Shown piece by piece: positions 51,384 through 62,837 of a DNA stretch of 64,000 bases (position 1 is its first letter; every line of letters starts with the position of its first letter). The notes below the pieces were generated by a model. The model was given only the letters and a program-made list of their open reading frames with translations. It was not told the DNA's origin and did not search any database. This stretch comes from Nocardia blacklockiae (lineage in GTDB: Bacteria > Actinomycetota > Actinomycetes > Mycobacteriales > Mycobacteriaceae): the NCBI RefSeq assembly GCF_015477355.1, contig NZ_JADLRJ010000005.1, positions 62,001-126,000 of the forward strand. Direction: 5' to 3'. The translations under genes were made by a program, and so were the position numbers.

Positions 51384-52585
51384 CAGGCGGTCGCCTCCTG
51401 CTTGTCGCCGGCCTCTTCTTCGCGCTTGCGCCGCAGGTTCTCGGCGACCTCCGCCTCCCAGACCTCGTTGGCCTTGGTGGTGTCGACCTCGAACTCGAAG
51501 CGCTGCACCATCTTCGGGTCGATGTCGGCGACGTCGACGTAGAACTGCTCGTACCAGCGGCGCAGCTGGTAGACCGGACCGTCCTCCTCGCACAGCAGCG
51601 GGTTGTCGATCTTGGACTTGTGCTTCCAGATCTCCACGTCCTGCAGGAAGCCGACGCTGATGCCCTCGGTCATCTTCTTGGCCAGCTTGTCGGCCATCTC
51701 CCCCTCGACGCCCTTGGGCTTCTCCAGGGTGATGCCCCACTGCAGCACGAACGAGTCCTGCGTCACCGGGTAGTGGCAGTTGATCAGGACGCTGTTGACC
51801 TCGAACCCGCTGTAGATGTTGGTCAGCGGGTTGATCATGTACGACGGGCCGAAGTAGGACGCCTCCGACTTCAGCAGCGTGTCGCCGCCGTACTTGGAGG
51901 CCATGCCGATGTCCGGGCGCCCCTTCGTCTCCAGGTACTGCGTCGCGATGTGACCCTCGAAGACGTTCTTGAAGAAGGTCGGGAACGCGTAGTGGATGTA
52001 GAAGAAGTGCGCCATGTCGACGACGTTGTCGATGATCTCGCGGCAGTTGGCGCCCTCGATCAGCATCGACTCCCAGGTCCAGTCCGTCCAGCCGCTGTTG
52101 AGCTGGTCGGTGAAGTTGCCCTCGGCGTCGGTGTAGGGCCCCTTGATGTAGGGGATGTCGACCTCGGGCGGCGGCGGGTTGCCCTCGTGGTCCTGCCACA
52201 CGAACAGCTGCCCGTTGCGCTCCATCGTGATCCACGAGCGGGTGCGGGCCAGCGGCGGCACGCGACGCGCGTACGGGATGGAGGTGCAGCGGCCGTTGCC
52301 GCCCCAGCGCCAGTCGTGGAACGGGCAGGCGATGGAGTCGCCCTTGATCTCGCCCATGCTCAGGTCGCCGCCCAGGTGCCGGCAGTAGGAGTCCAGCACC
52401 TTGATCTCGCCGTTGCTGTCGGCCCACACGACGAGCTTGGTGCCGAACGCCTGCACGGCGTGCGGCTTGCCGTCGCGGAACGGTGCGGCCAGCCCCAGGC
52501 AATGCCAGCCCCGCGCGTACCGGGTGGGCGCGGCCCCGACGTCGATCTCACGGACCTTCCCGCCCCGTGGTGGGGTTACTGCCAT
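51383..52585 (-). CDS. kshA: KshA, oxygenase component of 3-ketosteroid 9alpha-hydroxylase
   Basis: Rieske oxygenase of 400 aa. Rieske ligands are Cys68, His70, Cys87 and His90 (CRH and CPFH). The mononuclear iron ligands are His193 and His198 in DMAHFFYIHYAF and an Asp near 316 (FLQDVEIW). KshA 9-hydroxylates androstadienedione-type steroids so that ring B breaks. Its reductase KshB is not in the window. The ATG at 52585 follows GAGGAGGG. The perfect KstR box lies 23 nt upstream. Confidence 0.95.
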   Translation of the reverse strand: MAVTPPRGGKVREIDVGAAPTRYARGWHCLGLAAPFRDGKPHAVQAFGTKLVVWADSNGEIKVLDSYCRHLGGDLSMGEIKGDSIACPFHDWRWGGNGRCTSIPYARRVPPLARTRSWITMERNGQLFVWQDHEGNPPPPEVDIPYIKGPYTDAEGNFTDQLNSGWTDWTWESMLIEGANCREIIDNVVDMAHFFYIHYAFPTFFKNVFEGHIATQYLETKGRPDIGMASKYGGDTLLKSEASYFGPSYMINPLTNIYSGFEVNSVLINCHYPVTQDSFVLQWGITLEKPKGVEGEMADKLAKKMTEGISVGFLQDVEIWKHKSKIDNPLLCEEDGPVYQLRRWYEQFYVDVADIDPKMVQRFEFEVDTTKANEVWEAEVAENLRRKREEEAGDKQEATA

Positions 52586-52607
52586 CGTGATCCCTCCTCT
52601 GAAGTAC

Positions 52608-52621
52608 TAGAACACGTTACA
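52608..52621. promoter_or_regulatory. KstR operator upstream of kshA
   Basis: TAGAACACGTTACA matches all eight fixed positions of the KstR consensus. Confidence 0.85.
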
Positions 52622-52710
52622 AAATTGTCCGCATCGACGCCAGCTATTCCCTTGACTACCAGGCAAAGGGCATCCTTACGACTGGGCGGGTACCCGTTCT
52701 CGACAGGAAT

Positions 52711-52737
52711 AAGAACGTGTTCTAGTCTCAAGACTAG
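52711..52737. promoter_or_regulatory. KstR operator and adjoining palindrome upstream of hsaA
   Basis: AAGAACGTGTTCTA (52711-52724) matches seven of the eight fixed positions. It runs into a second inverted repeat, CTAGTCT-CA-AGACTAG (52722-52737), of unknown role. The hsaA start is 73 nt further on. Confidence 0.75.
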
Positions 52738-52772
52738 TATCGGTCGCACCGGAGCAGGTCGACGGCCGATGA

Positions 52773-55751
<2,979 letters not shown>

Positions 55752-55770
55752 CGAGTCAGGAGTACACGAC

Positions 55771-56355
55771 ATGACGGCGGACGGCGTGGCGGAATATCCG
55801 GAGATCGACGCACGGCAGTTCCGGAACGTGCTGGGGCAGTTCTGCACCGGCATCACGGTGATCACGACCCTCGGCGACGACGGCGCCCCGGTCGGATTCG
55901 CCTGCCAGTCCTTCGCCGCCCTGTCCCTCGAGCCGCCCCTGGTGCTGTTCTGCCCCACCAAGGGCTCGCGCACCTGGGCGGCCATCGAGCGGGCGGGCCG
56001 CTTCTGCGTGAACGTGCTCGCCGAGGAACAACAGCAGGTGTGCGCCCGCTTCGGCTCCCGCGAACCCGACAAGTTCGCCGGAATCGACTGGCGCCCTTCG
56101 GACCTGGAGCTGCCGCTCCTGGATGACGCCCTCGCCACGATCCAGTGCACAGTGTCGAGCGTCGTCGACGGCGGCGATCACCACATAGTGATCGGCCGAG
56201 TCCTGGCCCTGTCGGAGTCCACCGACTCCGGCAGGCCGCTGTTGTTCTACCGAGGCCAATACACCGCCATCGAGCCGGAGAAAACCGTCCCCGCCCCCTG
56301 GCGAGCCGACCTCGAACACTTCCTCACCACCACCACCCTCGACACCTGGTTGTAG
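55771..56355 (+). CDS. hsaB: HsaB, flavin reductase component
   Basis: FMN reductase of 194 aa of the HpaC-type family: FRNVLGQFCTGITVIT at the start, FAALSLEPPLVLFC with the flavin pocket, and HHIVIGRVLAL at the end. It supplies reduced flavin to HsaA. Last gene of the operon; a perfect 18-bp hairpin follows. Confidence 0.93.
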   Translation: MTADGVAEYPEIDARQFRNVLGQFCTGITVITTLGDDGAPVGFACQSFAALSLEPPLVLFCPTKGSRTWAAIERAGRFCVNVLAEEQQQVCARFGSREPDKFAGIDWRPSDLELPLLDDALATIQCTVSSVVDGGDHHIVIGRVLALSESTDSGRPLLFYRGQYTAIEPEKTVPAPWRADLEHFLTTTTLDTWL

Positions 56356-56365
56356 GTGGCCGCAG

Positions 56366-56405
56366 CGACAAGGGCCGCACCGGAGTTCCGGTGCGGCCCT
56401 TGTCG
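56366..56405. terminator. Bidirectional terminator between hsaB and hsaF
   Basis: CGACAAGGGCCGCACCGG (56366-56383) and its exact complement (56388-56405) form an 18-bp stem with an AGTT loop, between convergent genes. Confidence 0.9.
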
Positions 56406-56413
56406 TGTGCGCG

Positions 56414-57463
56414 TCAGGCGGGGGTGGATTGTTCGCGCTGGAGTTCCAGGGCGATGTCGATGAGTTGGTCTTCCTGGCCGCCGACGAGGTTGCGTCGGCC
56501 GGCTCGGACGAGCATTTCGGCGGCGGAGACGTTGTAGCGTTCGGCTTGGCGTTCGGCGTGTTTGAGGAAGCTGGAGTAGACGCCGGCGTAGCCCATCATG
56601 AGGGCCTGGCGGTCGAGGAGGCATTCCTGGGGCATGGCGGGGCGGACGACGTCTTCGGCGGCGTCGGCGATGGCGAAGAAGTCGATGCCGGTCTTGATGC
56701 CGAGTTTGTCGCAGACGCCGACGAAGGCCTCGACGGGGGTGTTGCCCGCGCCCGCGCCGAAACGCCTTGCGCTGCCGTCGATCTGCTTGGCGCCCGCGCG
56801 GACGGCGTAGATGGAGTTGGCGACCGCGAGGTCGAGGTTCTCGTGGCCGTGGAAGCCGACCTGGGCGTCGTCGCCGAGTTCGGCGACCACCGCGCCGATG
56901 CGATCGGAGACCTGCTCGAGCACCAGCGCGCCCGCGGAGTCGACCACGTAGACGCACTGGCAGCCCGCGTCGGCCATGATGCGGGCCTGCTTGGCCAGCA
57001 CCTCCGGCGGCTGGGTGTGCGACATCATCAGGAAGCCGACGGTTTCCAGGCCGAGTTCGCGTGCGAGCCCGAAGTGCTGGATGGAGACGTCGGCCTCGGT
57101 GCAGTGCGTGGCGATGCGGACGATGGACGCGCCGTTGTCCTGGGAGACCTTGATGTCCTCCTTGACGCCGACGCCCGGCAGCATCAGCACCGCGATCTTG
57201 GCCTGCTTCGCGGTCTGCGCCGCGATCGTGACCAGTTCCTGCTCAGGGGTTTTCGAGAAACCGTAGTTGAACGACGAGCCGCCCAGGCCGTCGCCGTGGG
57301 TCACCTCGATCACCGGCACCCCGGAAGCGTCCAGGGCGGCGACGATGTCGCGCACCTCGGTCGCGGTGAACTGGTGCCGCTTGTGGTGCGACCCGTCGCG
57401 CAGCGAGGTGTCGGTGACCCGGATGTCGAGCGTGTTGCTGTACGGCTGTGCGTTGAAAGTCAT
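56414..57463 (-). CDS. hsaF: HsaF, 4-hydroxy-2-oxo acid aldolase
   Basis: DRE-TIM aldolase of 349 aa, MhpE/BphI-like. It begins [19 protein letters not shown], with the DxxLRDG metal site. [19 protein letters not shown] and [15 protein letters not shown] are further metal-binding parts. It cleaves 4-hydroxy-2-oxohexanoate to pyruvate and propanal, which HsaG takes over by channelling. Gene order hsaE-hsaG-hsaF, as in M. tuberculosis. Confidence 0.95.
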   Translation of the reverse strand: MTFNAQPYSNTLDIRVTDTSLRDGSHHKRHQFTATEVRDIVAALDASGVPVIEVTHGDGLGGSSFNYGFSKTPEQELVTIAAQTAKQAKIAVLMLPGVGVKEDIKVSQDNGASIVRIATHCTEADVSIQHFGLARELGLETVGFLMMSHTQPPEVLAKQARIMADAGCQCVYVVDSAGALVLEQVSDRIGAVVAELGDDAQVGFHGHENLDLAVANSIYAVRAGAKQIDGSARRFGAGAGNTPVEAFVGVCDKLGIKTGIDFFAIADAAEDVVRPAMPQECLLDRQALMMGYAGVYSSFLKHAERQAERYNVSAAEMLVRAGRRNLVGGQEDQLIDIALELQREQSTPA

Positions 57464-57477
57464 TGTCCTAGCGCTCC

Positions 57478-58416
57478 TTACACGCGTGCCGAGACGATCT
57501 GGTCGGCGACGACCTCACCGACGCGGGTGGCCGCGGCCGTCATGATGTCCAGGTTGCCGGCGTAGGGCGGCAGGAAGTCGCCCGCGCCCTCCACCTCCAC
57601 GAACACCGAAACCTTCGCCATGCCACCGGAAACCACCGACGGCTCGTCGAACTGCGGCTCGTTGAGCAGCCGGTAGCCGGGCACGTACTGCTGAATGTCG
57701 CTCACCATGCGGTGGATCGAGTCGGCGATGGCGGCGGTGTCGGCGTCCTCGGGGATCGCGCAGAAGATGGTGTCCCGCATGATCATCGGCGGCTCGGCCG
57801 GGTTCAGGATGATGATCGCCTTGCCGCGCCGCGCGCCGCCGATGGTCTCCACACCGCGACTGGTGGTCTTGGTGAACTCGTCGATATTGGCGCGCGTGCC
57901 GGGCCCGGCCGACACCGACGACACCGAGGCCACGATCTCGGCGTAGGGCACCTCGACGACCCGCGAGACGGCCGCGACGATCGGAATCGTCGCCTGCCCG
58001 CCGCAGGTGATCATGTTCACGTTCGGGGTGTCGAGGTTGTCGCCGAGGTTCACCGGCGGCACCACCGCGGGACCGACGGCGGCCGGCGTCAGGTCGATGG
58101 CCCGGATGCCCGCCGCCTCGTACTTGGGCGCGTACTCCCGATGCACATACGCGGACGTGGCCTCGAACAGCAGTTCCGGCTTCTCCGGCAGCGCCAGCAG
58201 CCAGTCCGCCCCCTCGTGCGAGGTCTCCAGGCCGAGCCCGGCGGCCCGCTTCAAGCCCTCGCTGTCCGGGTCGATGCCGATCATCCAGCGCGGCTCGATC
58301 TTCTCCGAGCGCAGCAGCTTGTAGAGCAGATCGGTGCTGATGTTGCCGGATCCCACGATCGCGGCAGTGACCTTTCGACTACTGCTCGCGGCTCCGCTGT
58401 TCCCATTCGCGGTCAT
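57478..58416 (-). CDS. hsaG: HsaG, acylating propanal/acetaldehyde dehydrogenase
   Basis: NAD-dependent acylating aldehyde dehydrogenase of 312 aa: [20 protein letters not shown] is the nucleotide-binding start, and the catalytic Cys is in [20 protein letters not shown]. It converts propanal to propionyl-CoA in complex with HsaF. It begins with ATG at 58416 and a Ser-rich tail ([12 protein letters not shown]). Confidence 0.95.
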   Translation of the reverse strand: MTANGNSGAASSSRKVTAAIVGSGNISTDLLYKLLRSEKIEPRWMIGIDPDSEGLKRAAGLGLETSHEGADWLLALPEKPELLFEATSAYVHREYAPKYEAAGIRAIDLTPAAVGPAVVPPVNLGDNLDTPNVNMITCGGQATIPIVAAVSRVVEVPYAEIVASVSSVSAGPGTRANIDEFTKTTSRGVETIGGARRGKAIIILNPAEPPMIMRDTIFCAIPEDADTAAIADSIHRMVSDIQQYVPGYRLLNEPQFDEPSVVSGGMAKVSVFVEVEGAGDFLPPYAGNLDIMTAAATRVGEVVADQIVSARV

Positions 58417-58425
58417 GAACTCTCC

Positions 58426-59211
58426 CTAGCTGAAATTCAGTCGGACGGAACCGAGTCCGGCGAACTCGGCGTGGAAGGCGTCACCCGGGCGGGCGTCGAT
58501 GGCGCGGGTGCAGGAACCGGGCAGCACGATGTCGCCGGCCTGCAGCCGCACCCCGAACGAGGCGACCTTGCGGGCCAGCCACGCCACCGCGATGGTGGGA
58601 TCGCCGAGCACCGCGTCGCTGCGCCCCTCGGCGACGACCTCACCGTTGCGAGTGAGCCGGGCGTCGATCTTCCGGATGTCCAGCAGCCGCGGTTCCACCC
58701 GCTCCGGCCCGAGCACCCAGCCCGCCGACGAGGCGTTGTCGGCGATGGTGTCGCACAGCGCGATCTTCCATTCCTTGATGCGGGTGTCGATGAGTTCGAT
58801 GGCGGGCGCGTAGGCGACGGTCGCGTCCAGCACGTCGGCCTCGGTGCACTCCGCGCCGGGCAGGTCCTTACCGAGCACGAAGCCGACCTCGACCTCCACG
58901 CGCGGGTACAGGTACTTCGACGTGTCCACGGGGACGTCCTCGAACACCTGCATCTCCCCCAGCAGATGCCCGTAGTCCGGCTCGTCGACGCCCATCATCT
59001 GCTGCATCGCCTTCGACGACAGCCCGACCTTGTGCCCGACGACCCGCGCGCCGCCGGCCAGCCGCTGCCGGATGTTGATCAGCTGGATCTCGTAGGCATC
59101 GACCACGTCGATGTCGGGATGCCGCGCGACCAGCGGGTCGATCGGCACCCGGTCACGCTCGGCGACCGCGAGCTCCGCGGCCAGTTCACTCCGTACCGCG
59201 TCGGACAGCAC
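58426..59211 (-). CDS. hsaE: HsaE, 2-hydroxypenta-2,4-dienoate hydratase
   Basis: Hydratase of 261 aa of the MhpD/FAH-related family. GHKVGLSSKAMQQMMGVDEP then YGHLLGEM and VEVEVGFVLGKDLPG carry the metal-binding Glu residues. It hydrates the dienoate made by HsaD. The GTG at 59211 has AAGGA six bases upstream, better than the GTG at 59226. First gene of hsaE-G-F, with a KstR box upstream. Confidence 0.93.
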   Translation of the reverse strand: MLSDAVRSELAAELAVAERDRVPIDPLVARHPDIDVVDAYEIQLINIRQRLAGGARVVGHKVGLSSKAMQQMMGVDEPDYGHLLGEMQVFEDVPVDTSKYLYPRVEVEVGFVLGKDLPGAECTEADVLDATVAYAPAIELIDTRIKEWKIALCDTIADNASSAGWVLGPERVEPRLLDIRKIDARLTRNGEVVAEGRSDAVLGDPTIAVAWLARKVASFGVRLQAGDIVLPGSCTRAIDARPGDAFHAEFAGLGSVRLNFS

Positions 59212-59258
59212 GCTTGTTCCTTCCACTGGGGGGCCGGGCCGGCAAGCAGGACAGAAAC

Positions 59259-59272
59259 TGAAACGAGTTTTC
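59259..59272. promoter_or_regulatory. KstR operator upstream of hsaE
   Basis: TGAAACGAGTTTTC matches seven of the eight fixed positions and lies 47 nt from the hsaE start. Confidence 0.7.
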
Positions 59273-59336
59273 CTGCGAAAACCGCCGTCAGCAGTACCGT
59301 CTGCCAGATCAATATAGACCGAACCAGGACCGATTC

Positions 59337-59350
59337 TATAACGTGTTCTA
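59337..59350. promoter_or_regulatory. KstR operator directly before kstD
   Basis: TATAACGTGTTCTA matches all eight fixed positions and ends one base before the kstD ATG at 59352. A repressor here would sit over the transcription start. Confidence 0.85.
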
Positions 59351-59351
59351 C

Positions 59352-61055
59352 ATGACTGATCGGGAATACGACGTGGTGGTGGTCGGCAGCGGTGCCGCCG
59401 GGATGACCGCCGCGCTCACCGCCGCTCACCACGGGCTGCGCGCGGTGATCATCGAAAAGGCCGCTCACTACGGCGGATCCACCGCGCGCTCCGGCGGCGG
59501 CGTGTGGATTCCCGGCAACAAGGCGCTCAAGGCGTCCGGGCGGCCCGACGACCGCGAGGACGCCCGCCGCTACCTGCACAACATCATCGGCGACGTGGTA
59601 CCCAAGGAACGGATCGACACCTACATCGACCGCGGCGCGGAAGCCCTGGACTTCGTTCTCGATCACACGCCCCTGCAGCTCAAGTGGGTGCCGGGCTACT
59701 CCGACTACTACCCCGAGGCGGGCGGCGGCCTGGGCGCGGGACGTTCCTGCGAACCCAAGCCCTTCAACGCCAAGATCCTCGGCGAGGAGCGCTTCAACCT
59801 GGAGCCCCCGTACGCCAAGGCGCCGCTGAACGTCGTGGTCATGCAGGCCGACTTCGTGCGGCTGAACCTGATCCGCCGCCACCCGAAGGGCATGCTGCGG
59901 GCCATGCGCGTCGGCGCGCGCACCTACTGGGCGAAGTGGACCGGCAAGCACATCCTGGGCATGGGCCAGGCCATCATCGCCGCCATGCGCAAGGGCCTGA
60001 TGGACGCGAACGTGCCGCTGCTGCTGAACACTCCGATGACCAAGCTGGTCGTCGAGAACGGCGTGGTCACCGGCGTCGAGGCGCTGGAGAACGGCAAGCC
60101 GGTCACCTTCACCGCGCGACACGGCGTGGTGCTGGGCGCGGGCGGTTTCGAGCACAACGCCGAGATGCGCACCAAGTACCAGCGCCAGCCCATCACCACC
60201 GAGTGGACCACCGGCGCGGCCGCCAACACCGGCGACGGGATCGTCGCGGGCATGGAGGCGGGCGGCGCGGTCGGCTTCATGGAGGACGCCTGGTGGGGGC
60301 CGACCATCTTCAAGAACGGCAAGCCCTGGTTCGCCCTGGCCGAACGCAACCTGCCCGGCGCCATCATGGTCAACACCGAGGGCAAGCGATTCGGGAACGA
60401 GTCCGCTCCTTACGTGGAGGCCGTGCACACCATGTACGGCGGCGAGTACGGGCAGGGCGAGGGTCCCGGCGAGAACATCCCGACCTGGCTGGTGTTCGAC
60501 CAGCGCTACCGCAACCGCTACATCTTCGCCTCGTTGCAGCCCGGGCAGCGCATCCCGTCGCGCTGGATGGAGAACGACAACATCGTCAAGGCCGACACTA
60601 TCGAGGAACTGGCCGGGCGGATCGGGGTTCCCGCGGAGAATCTGGCCGCGACCGTCGCGCGTTTCAACGGCTTCGCCGAGAAGGGCGTGGACGAGGACTT
60701 CGGCCGCGGCAACAGCCACTACGACCGCTACTACGGCGACCCGACGGTGAAGCCCAACCCGTGCCTGGCCGCGCTGGTGCAGGGCCCGTTCTACGCGGCC
60801 AGGATGGTCCCCGGCGACCTCGGCACCAAGGGCGGCCTGGTCGCCGACACCGCCGGCCGCGTGCTGCGCGAGGACGGCTCGGTGATCGAGGGCCTGTACG
60901 CCTCGGGCAACTGCTCGACCCCGGTCATGGGCCACACCTACGCCGGGCCGGGCGCGACCATCGGACCGGCGATCGCCTTCGGCTATCTGGCGGTGCTCGA
61001 CATCGCCGAGCGCGCGAAGCGGCAAACGGCGACGACCGGCGCCGCGGGCGAGTAG
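59352..61055 (+). CDS. kstD: KstD, 3-ketosteroid delta1-dehydrogenase
   Basis: Flavoenzyme of 567 aa. The FAD-binding start YDVVVVGSGAAGMTAALTAA is intact and GGSTARSGGGVWIPGN follows. The C-terminal signature is VMGHTYAGPGATIGPAIAFG. It desaturates C1-C2 of 3-ketosteroids; with KshA this triggers ring B opening. The ATG at 59352 is used instead of the GTG at 59343, which lies inside the operator. No Shine-Dalgarno sequence is possible between box and ATG, so the transcript is likely leaderless. Confidence 0.94.
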   Translation: MTDREYDVVVVGSGAAGMTAALTAAHHGLRAVIIEKAAHYGGSTARSGGGVWIPGNKALKASGRPDDREDARRYLHNIIGDVVPKERIDTYIDRGAEALDFVLDHTPLQLKWVPGYSDYYPEAGGGLGAGRSCEPKPFNAKILGEERFNLEPPYAKAPLNVVVMQADFVRLNLIRRHPKGMLRAMRVGARTYWAKWTGKHILGMGQAIIAAMRKGLMDANVPLLLNTPMTKLVVENGVVTGVEALENGKPVTFTARHGVVLGAGGFEHNAEMRTKYQRQPITTEWTTGAAANTGDGIVAGMEAGGAVGFMEDAWWGPTIFKNGKPWFALAERNLPGAIMVNTEGKRFGNESAPYVEAVHTMYGGEYGQGEGPGENIPTWLVFDQRYRNRYIFASLQPGQRIPSRWMENDNIVKADTIEELAGRIGVPAENLAATVARFNGFAEKGVDEDFGRGNSHYDRYYGDPTVKPNPCLAALVQGPFYAARMVPGDLGTKGGLVADTAGRVLREDGSVIEGLYASGNCSTPVMGHTYAGPGATIGPAIAFGYLAVLDIAERAKRQTATTGAAGE

Positions 61056-61109
61056 TGATGGGAGACAGCGCCGCCGGAGCGGCGGCGCGGGGAGGCCTCG
61101 AGGAGAACA

Positions 61110-61973
61110 ATGCCGATTGATCCGAAAGTCGCACTGGGCGCGGCACTTCCGACGCAGGAGTTCGCGTGGACCCCGTCGGACGTGCAGCTGTACCACCTGG
61201 GCCTGGGCGCGGGCGCCCGCTGGACCGACCCGGGTGAACTGCGCTATCTCGACGACCGCGAACCGCAGGTGCTACCGACGTTCGCGACCGTCGCGCACAC
61301 CCTGCGGGTGACCGATCCGCCGAAGGTCAGCTTCCCGGGCGTGGAGATCGACCTGGCGAAGGTGGTGCACGCCAGTCAGGAAATCGTCACGCACCGGCCG
61401 ATTCCGCCCTCGGGCAAGGCCACCGGCACGGGGCGCATCAGCGAGATCTGGGACAAGGGCTCGGCCGCGGTGATCGTGCAGGAGACCACGGTCACCGGCT
61501 CCGACGGCGACCCGCTGTGGACGGCGCGCTCGTCGATCTTCGCCAAGGGCGAGGGCGGGTTCGGCGGCGAGCGCGGGCCCAGCACCAAGTCCGAATTGCC
61601 GGACCGGGCACCGGATTTCGACGTCAACACGCCGACACTGCCGCAGCAGGCGCTGCTCTACCGCCTGTGCGGCGACCGCAATCCGCTGCACTCCGATCCC
61701 CAATTCGCCCGCGCGGCAGGGTTTCCCAACCCGATCCTGCACGGCCTGTGCACCTACGGCCTGGTCTGCAAGACGGCCACCGACACGGTGCTGAACTCGG
61801 ATGCCGCGCGCGTCACGGGATTCCGCGGCCGCTTCGCGGGCGTGCTCTACCCCGGCGAAACCATCCGCTCGCGAATCTGGTTGGACAACAACGAGTTGAC
61901 CATCGTCGCGACGGTCGTCGAACGCGAGAACGCGCCGGTGCTGGGCGACGTGAAACTCACGTTCACCGCCTGA
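61110..61973 (+). CDS. chsH3: ChsH3/Hsd4B-type MaoC enoyl-CoA hydratase (Rv3538-like)
   Basis: Double-hotdog hydratase of 287 aa. The C-terminal MaoC signature is YRLCGDRNPLHSDPQFARAA then GFPNPILHGLCTYG, with the catalytic Asp/His, and the N-terminal half is the degenerate hotdog. It hydrates enoyl-CoA esters of the sterol side chain in the R-type manner. It follows kstD after 54 nt, as in M. tuberculosis (Rv3537-Rv3538). The ATG follows GAGGAG. Confidence 0.87.
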   Translation: MPIDPKVALGAALPTQEFAWTPSDVQLYHLGLGAGARWTDPGELRYLDDREPQVLPTFATVAHTLRVTDPPKVSFPGVEIDLAKVVHASQEIVTHRPIPPSGKATGTGRISEIWDKGSAAVIVQETTVTGSDGDPLWTARSSIFAKGEGGFGGERGPSTKSELPDRAPDFDVNTPTLPQQALLYRLCGDRNPLHSDPQFARAAGFPNPILHGLCTYGLVCKTATDTVLNSDAARVTGFRGRFAGVLYPGETIRSRIWLDNNELTIVATVVERENAPVLGDVKLTFTA

Positions 61974-62130
61974 GGACGACTCCGGGCTCGGGCGGTGTGA
62001 AACTTTCCACTGCCCGAGTCCGGGAACTCGGTTCCGGCGATGAGAGCCGGAGCCCCACCGCCTACGAATGCCCGGGCCTACCCATCCGCCGGATGACTGC
62101 CGCCGGGGCGGTCCACCGCGCCGGAAATGG
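61974..62130. other. Intergenic spacer after chsH3
   Basis: No gene, box or hairpin could be supported here. The frames that cross it are read-through of neighbouring shadows. Confidence 0.5.
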
Positions 62131-62214
62131 TCACTCGGCGTCCGGGAATCCCGTCGCGAACAGGATGGCGATGGCGACGGAGCAGACGACGGCGATGATC
62201 GGAATAACCCACAT
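62131..62214 (-). CDS. Possible single-helix membrane mini-protein, 27 aa
   Basis: An ATG at 62214 opens a 27-codon frame beginning MWVIPIIAVVCSVAIAILFA, followed by a short acidic end (FPDAE). It is one perfect transmembrane helix with an outside/inside charge bias. GAGAG is close before the ATG but at poor spacing. It is typical in form of actinobacterial mini-membrane proteins. I recognise no family. Confidence 0.35.
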   Translation of the reverse strand: MWVIPIIAVVCSVAIAILFATGFPDAE

Positions 62215-62304
62215 ACTCTCGACACTACAAGCCGTAGTACTTAGCGTCAGTCACGGAACGGGTCGCTGTGGCCAGTCACACAGCAGGCGGCCAGCAGTCT
62301 CCCC

Positions 62305-62374
62305 GTCATCCCGGCATGTTTTTGGCCGGGATCCGTCCACCCATGGATCCCGGCCAAAAGCGTGCCGGGATGAC
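62305..62374. repeat. Dispersed palindromic element, copy 2
   Basis: GTCATCCCGGCATG at 62305 starts a 30-base arm (to 62334). The complementary arm, ending GTGCCGGGATGAC, lies at 62345-62374, and the arms differ at two positions. It shares sequence and design with 5107-5179, so the family is present at least twice, 57 kb apart. It lies just after the stop of the membrane-protein gene at 62394 and may double as its terminator. Confidence 0.85.
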
Positions 62375-62393
62375 GGTGGTGTGGCCAATCCCG

Positions 62394-62837
62394 TCAGACC
62401 TTGCCGCGGCTCTCCTCACGCCCCTTCGTCAACCCCTGGATGACCAGCGCGTACAGCAGGATCACCAGGATCGGGGCGGCCAGCGGGACCCACGCCACGC
62501 TCACCGGGACCAGGGTCGCGGCGACCGCGACGGCGGTGAGCAGCAGCGCGCCCGCGACCGAGGGCAGCGTGGTCGGCACGACCCCGCTCGGCGCGTGCAC
62601 GGTGGCGGTGTTGAGCAGGTAGGTGGTGGCGACGATGCCCGTGGCCGCCGCGACCAGGACACCGGTGTCGTCCCAGGCCAGCGCGCCCAGCGCCACGAAC
62701 GTGGCCGCCACCGCGAAGACCCGGAACCGCCAGCCCAGCACCACCAGCGCGCCGGTGCCGAGCGCCGCCCACGGCAGCACGATCGCCACGGCCGCGGTCA
62801 GCAGCAGCCCGGACAGCACCGCGAGGAATCTGGTCAT
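62394..62837 (-). CDS. Small integral membrane protein of a DUF58/MoxR-type cluster
   Basis: Protein of 147 aa with about five hydrophobic helices, beginning MTRFLAVLSGLLLTAAVAIV, and a charged tail (TKGREESRGKV). No enzymatic motif. The ATG overlaps the stop of the DUF58 gene (ATGA), so it is part of that operon. In M. tuberculosis the moxR2 region contains comparable small membrane proteins. Confidence 0.72.
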   Translation of the reverse strand: MTRFLAVLSGLLLTAAVAIVLPWAALGTGALVVLGWRFRVFAVAATFVALGALAWDDTGVLVAAATGIVATTYLLNTATVHAPSGVVPTTLPSVAGALLLTAVAVAATLVPVSVAWVPLAAPILVILLYALVIQGLTKGREESRGKV

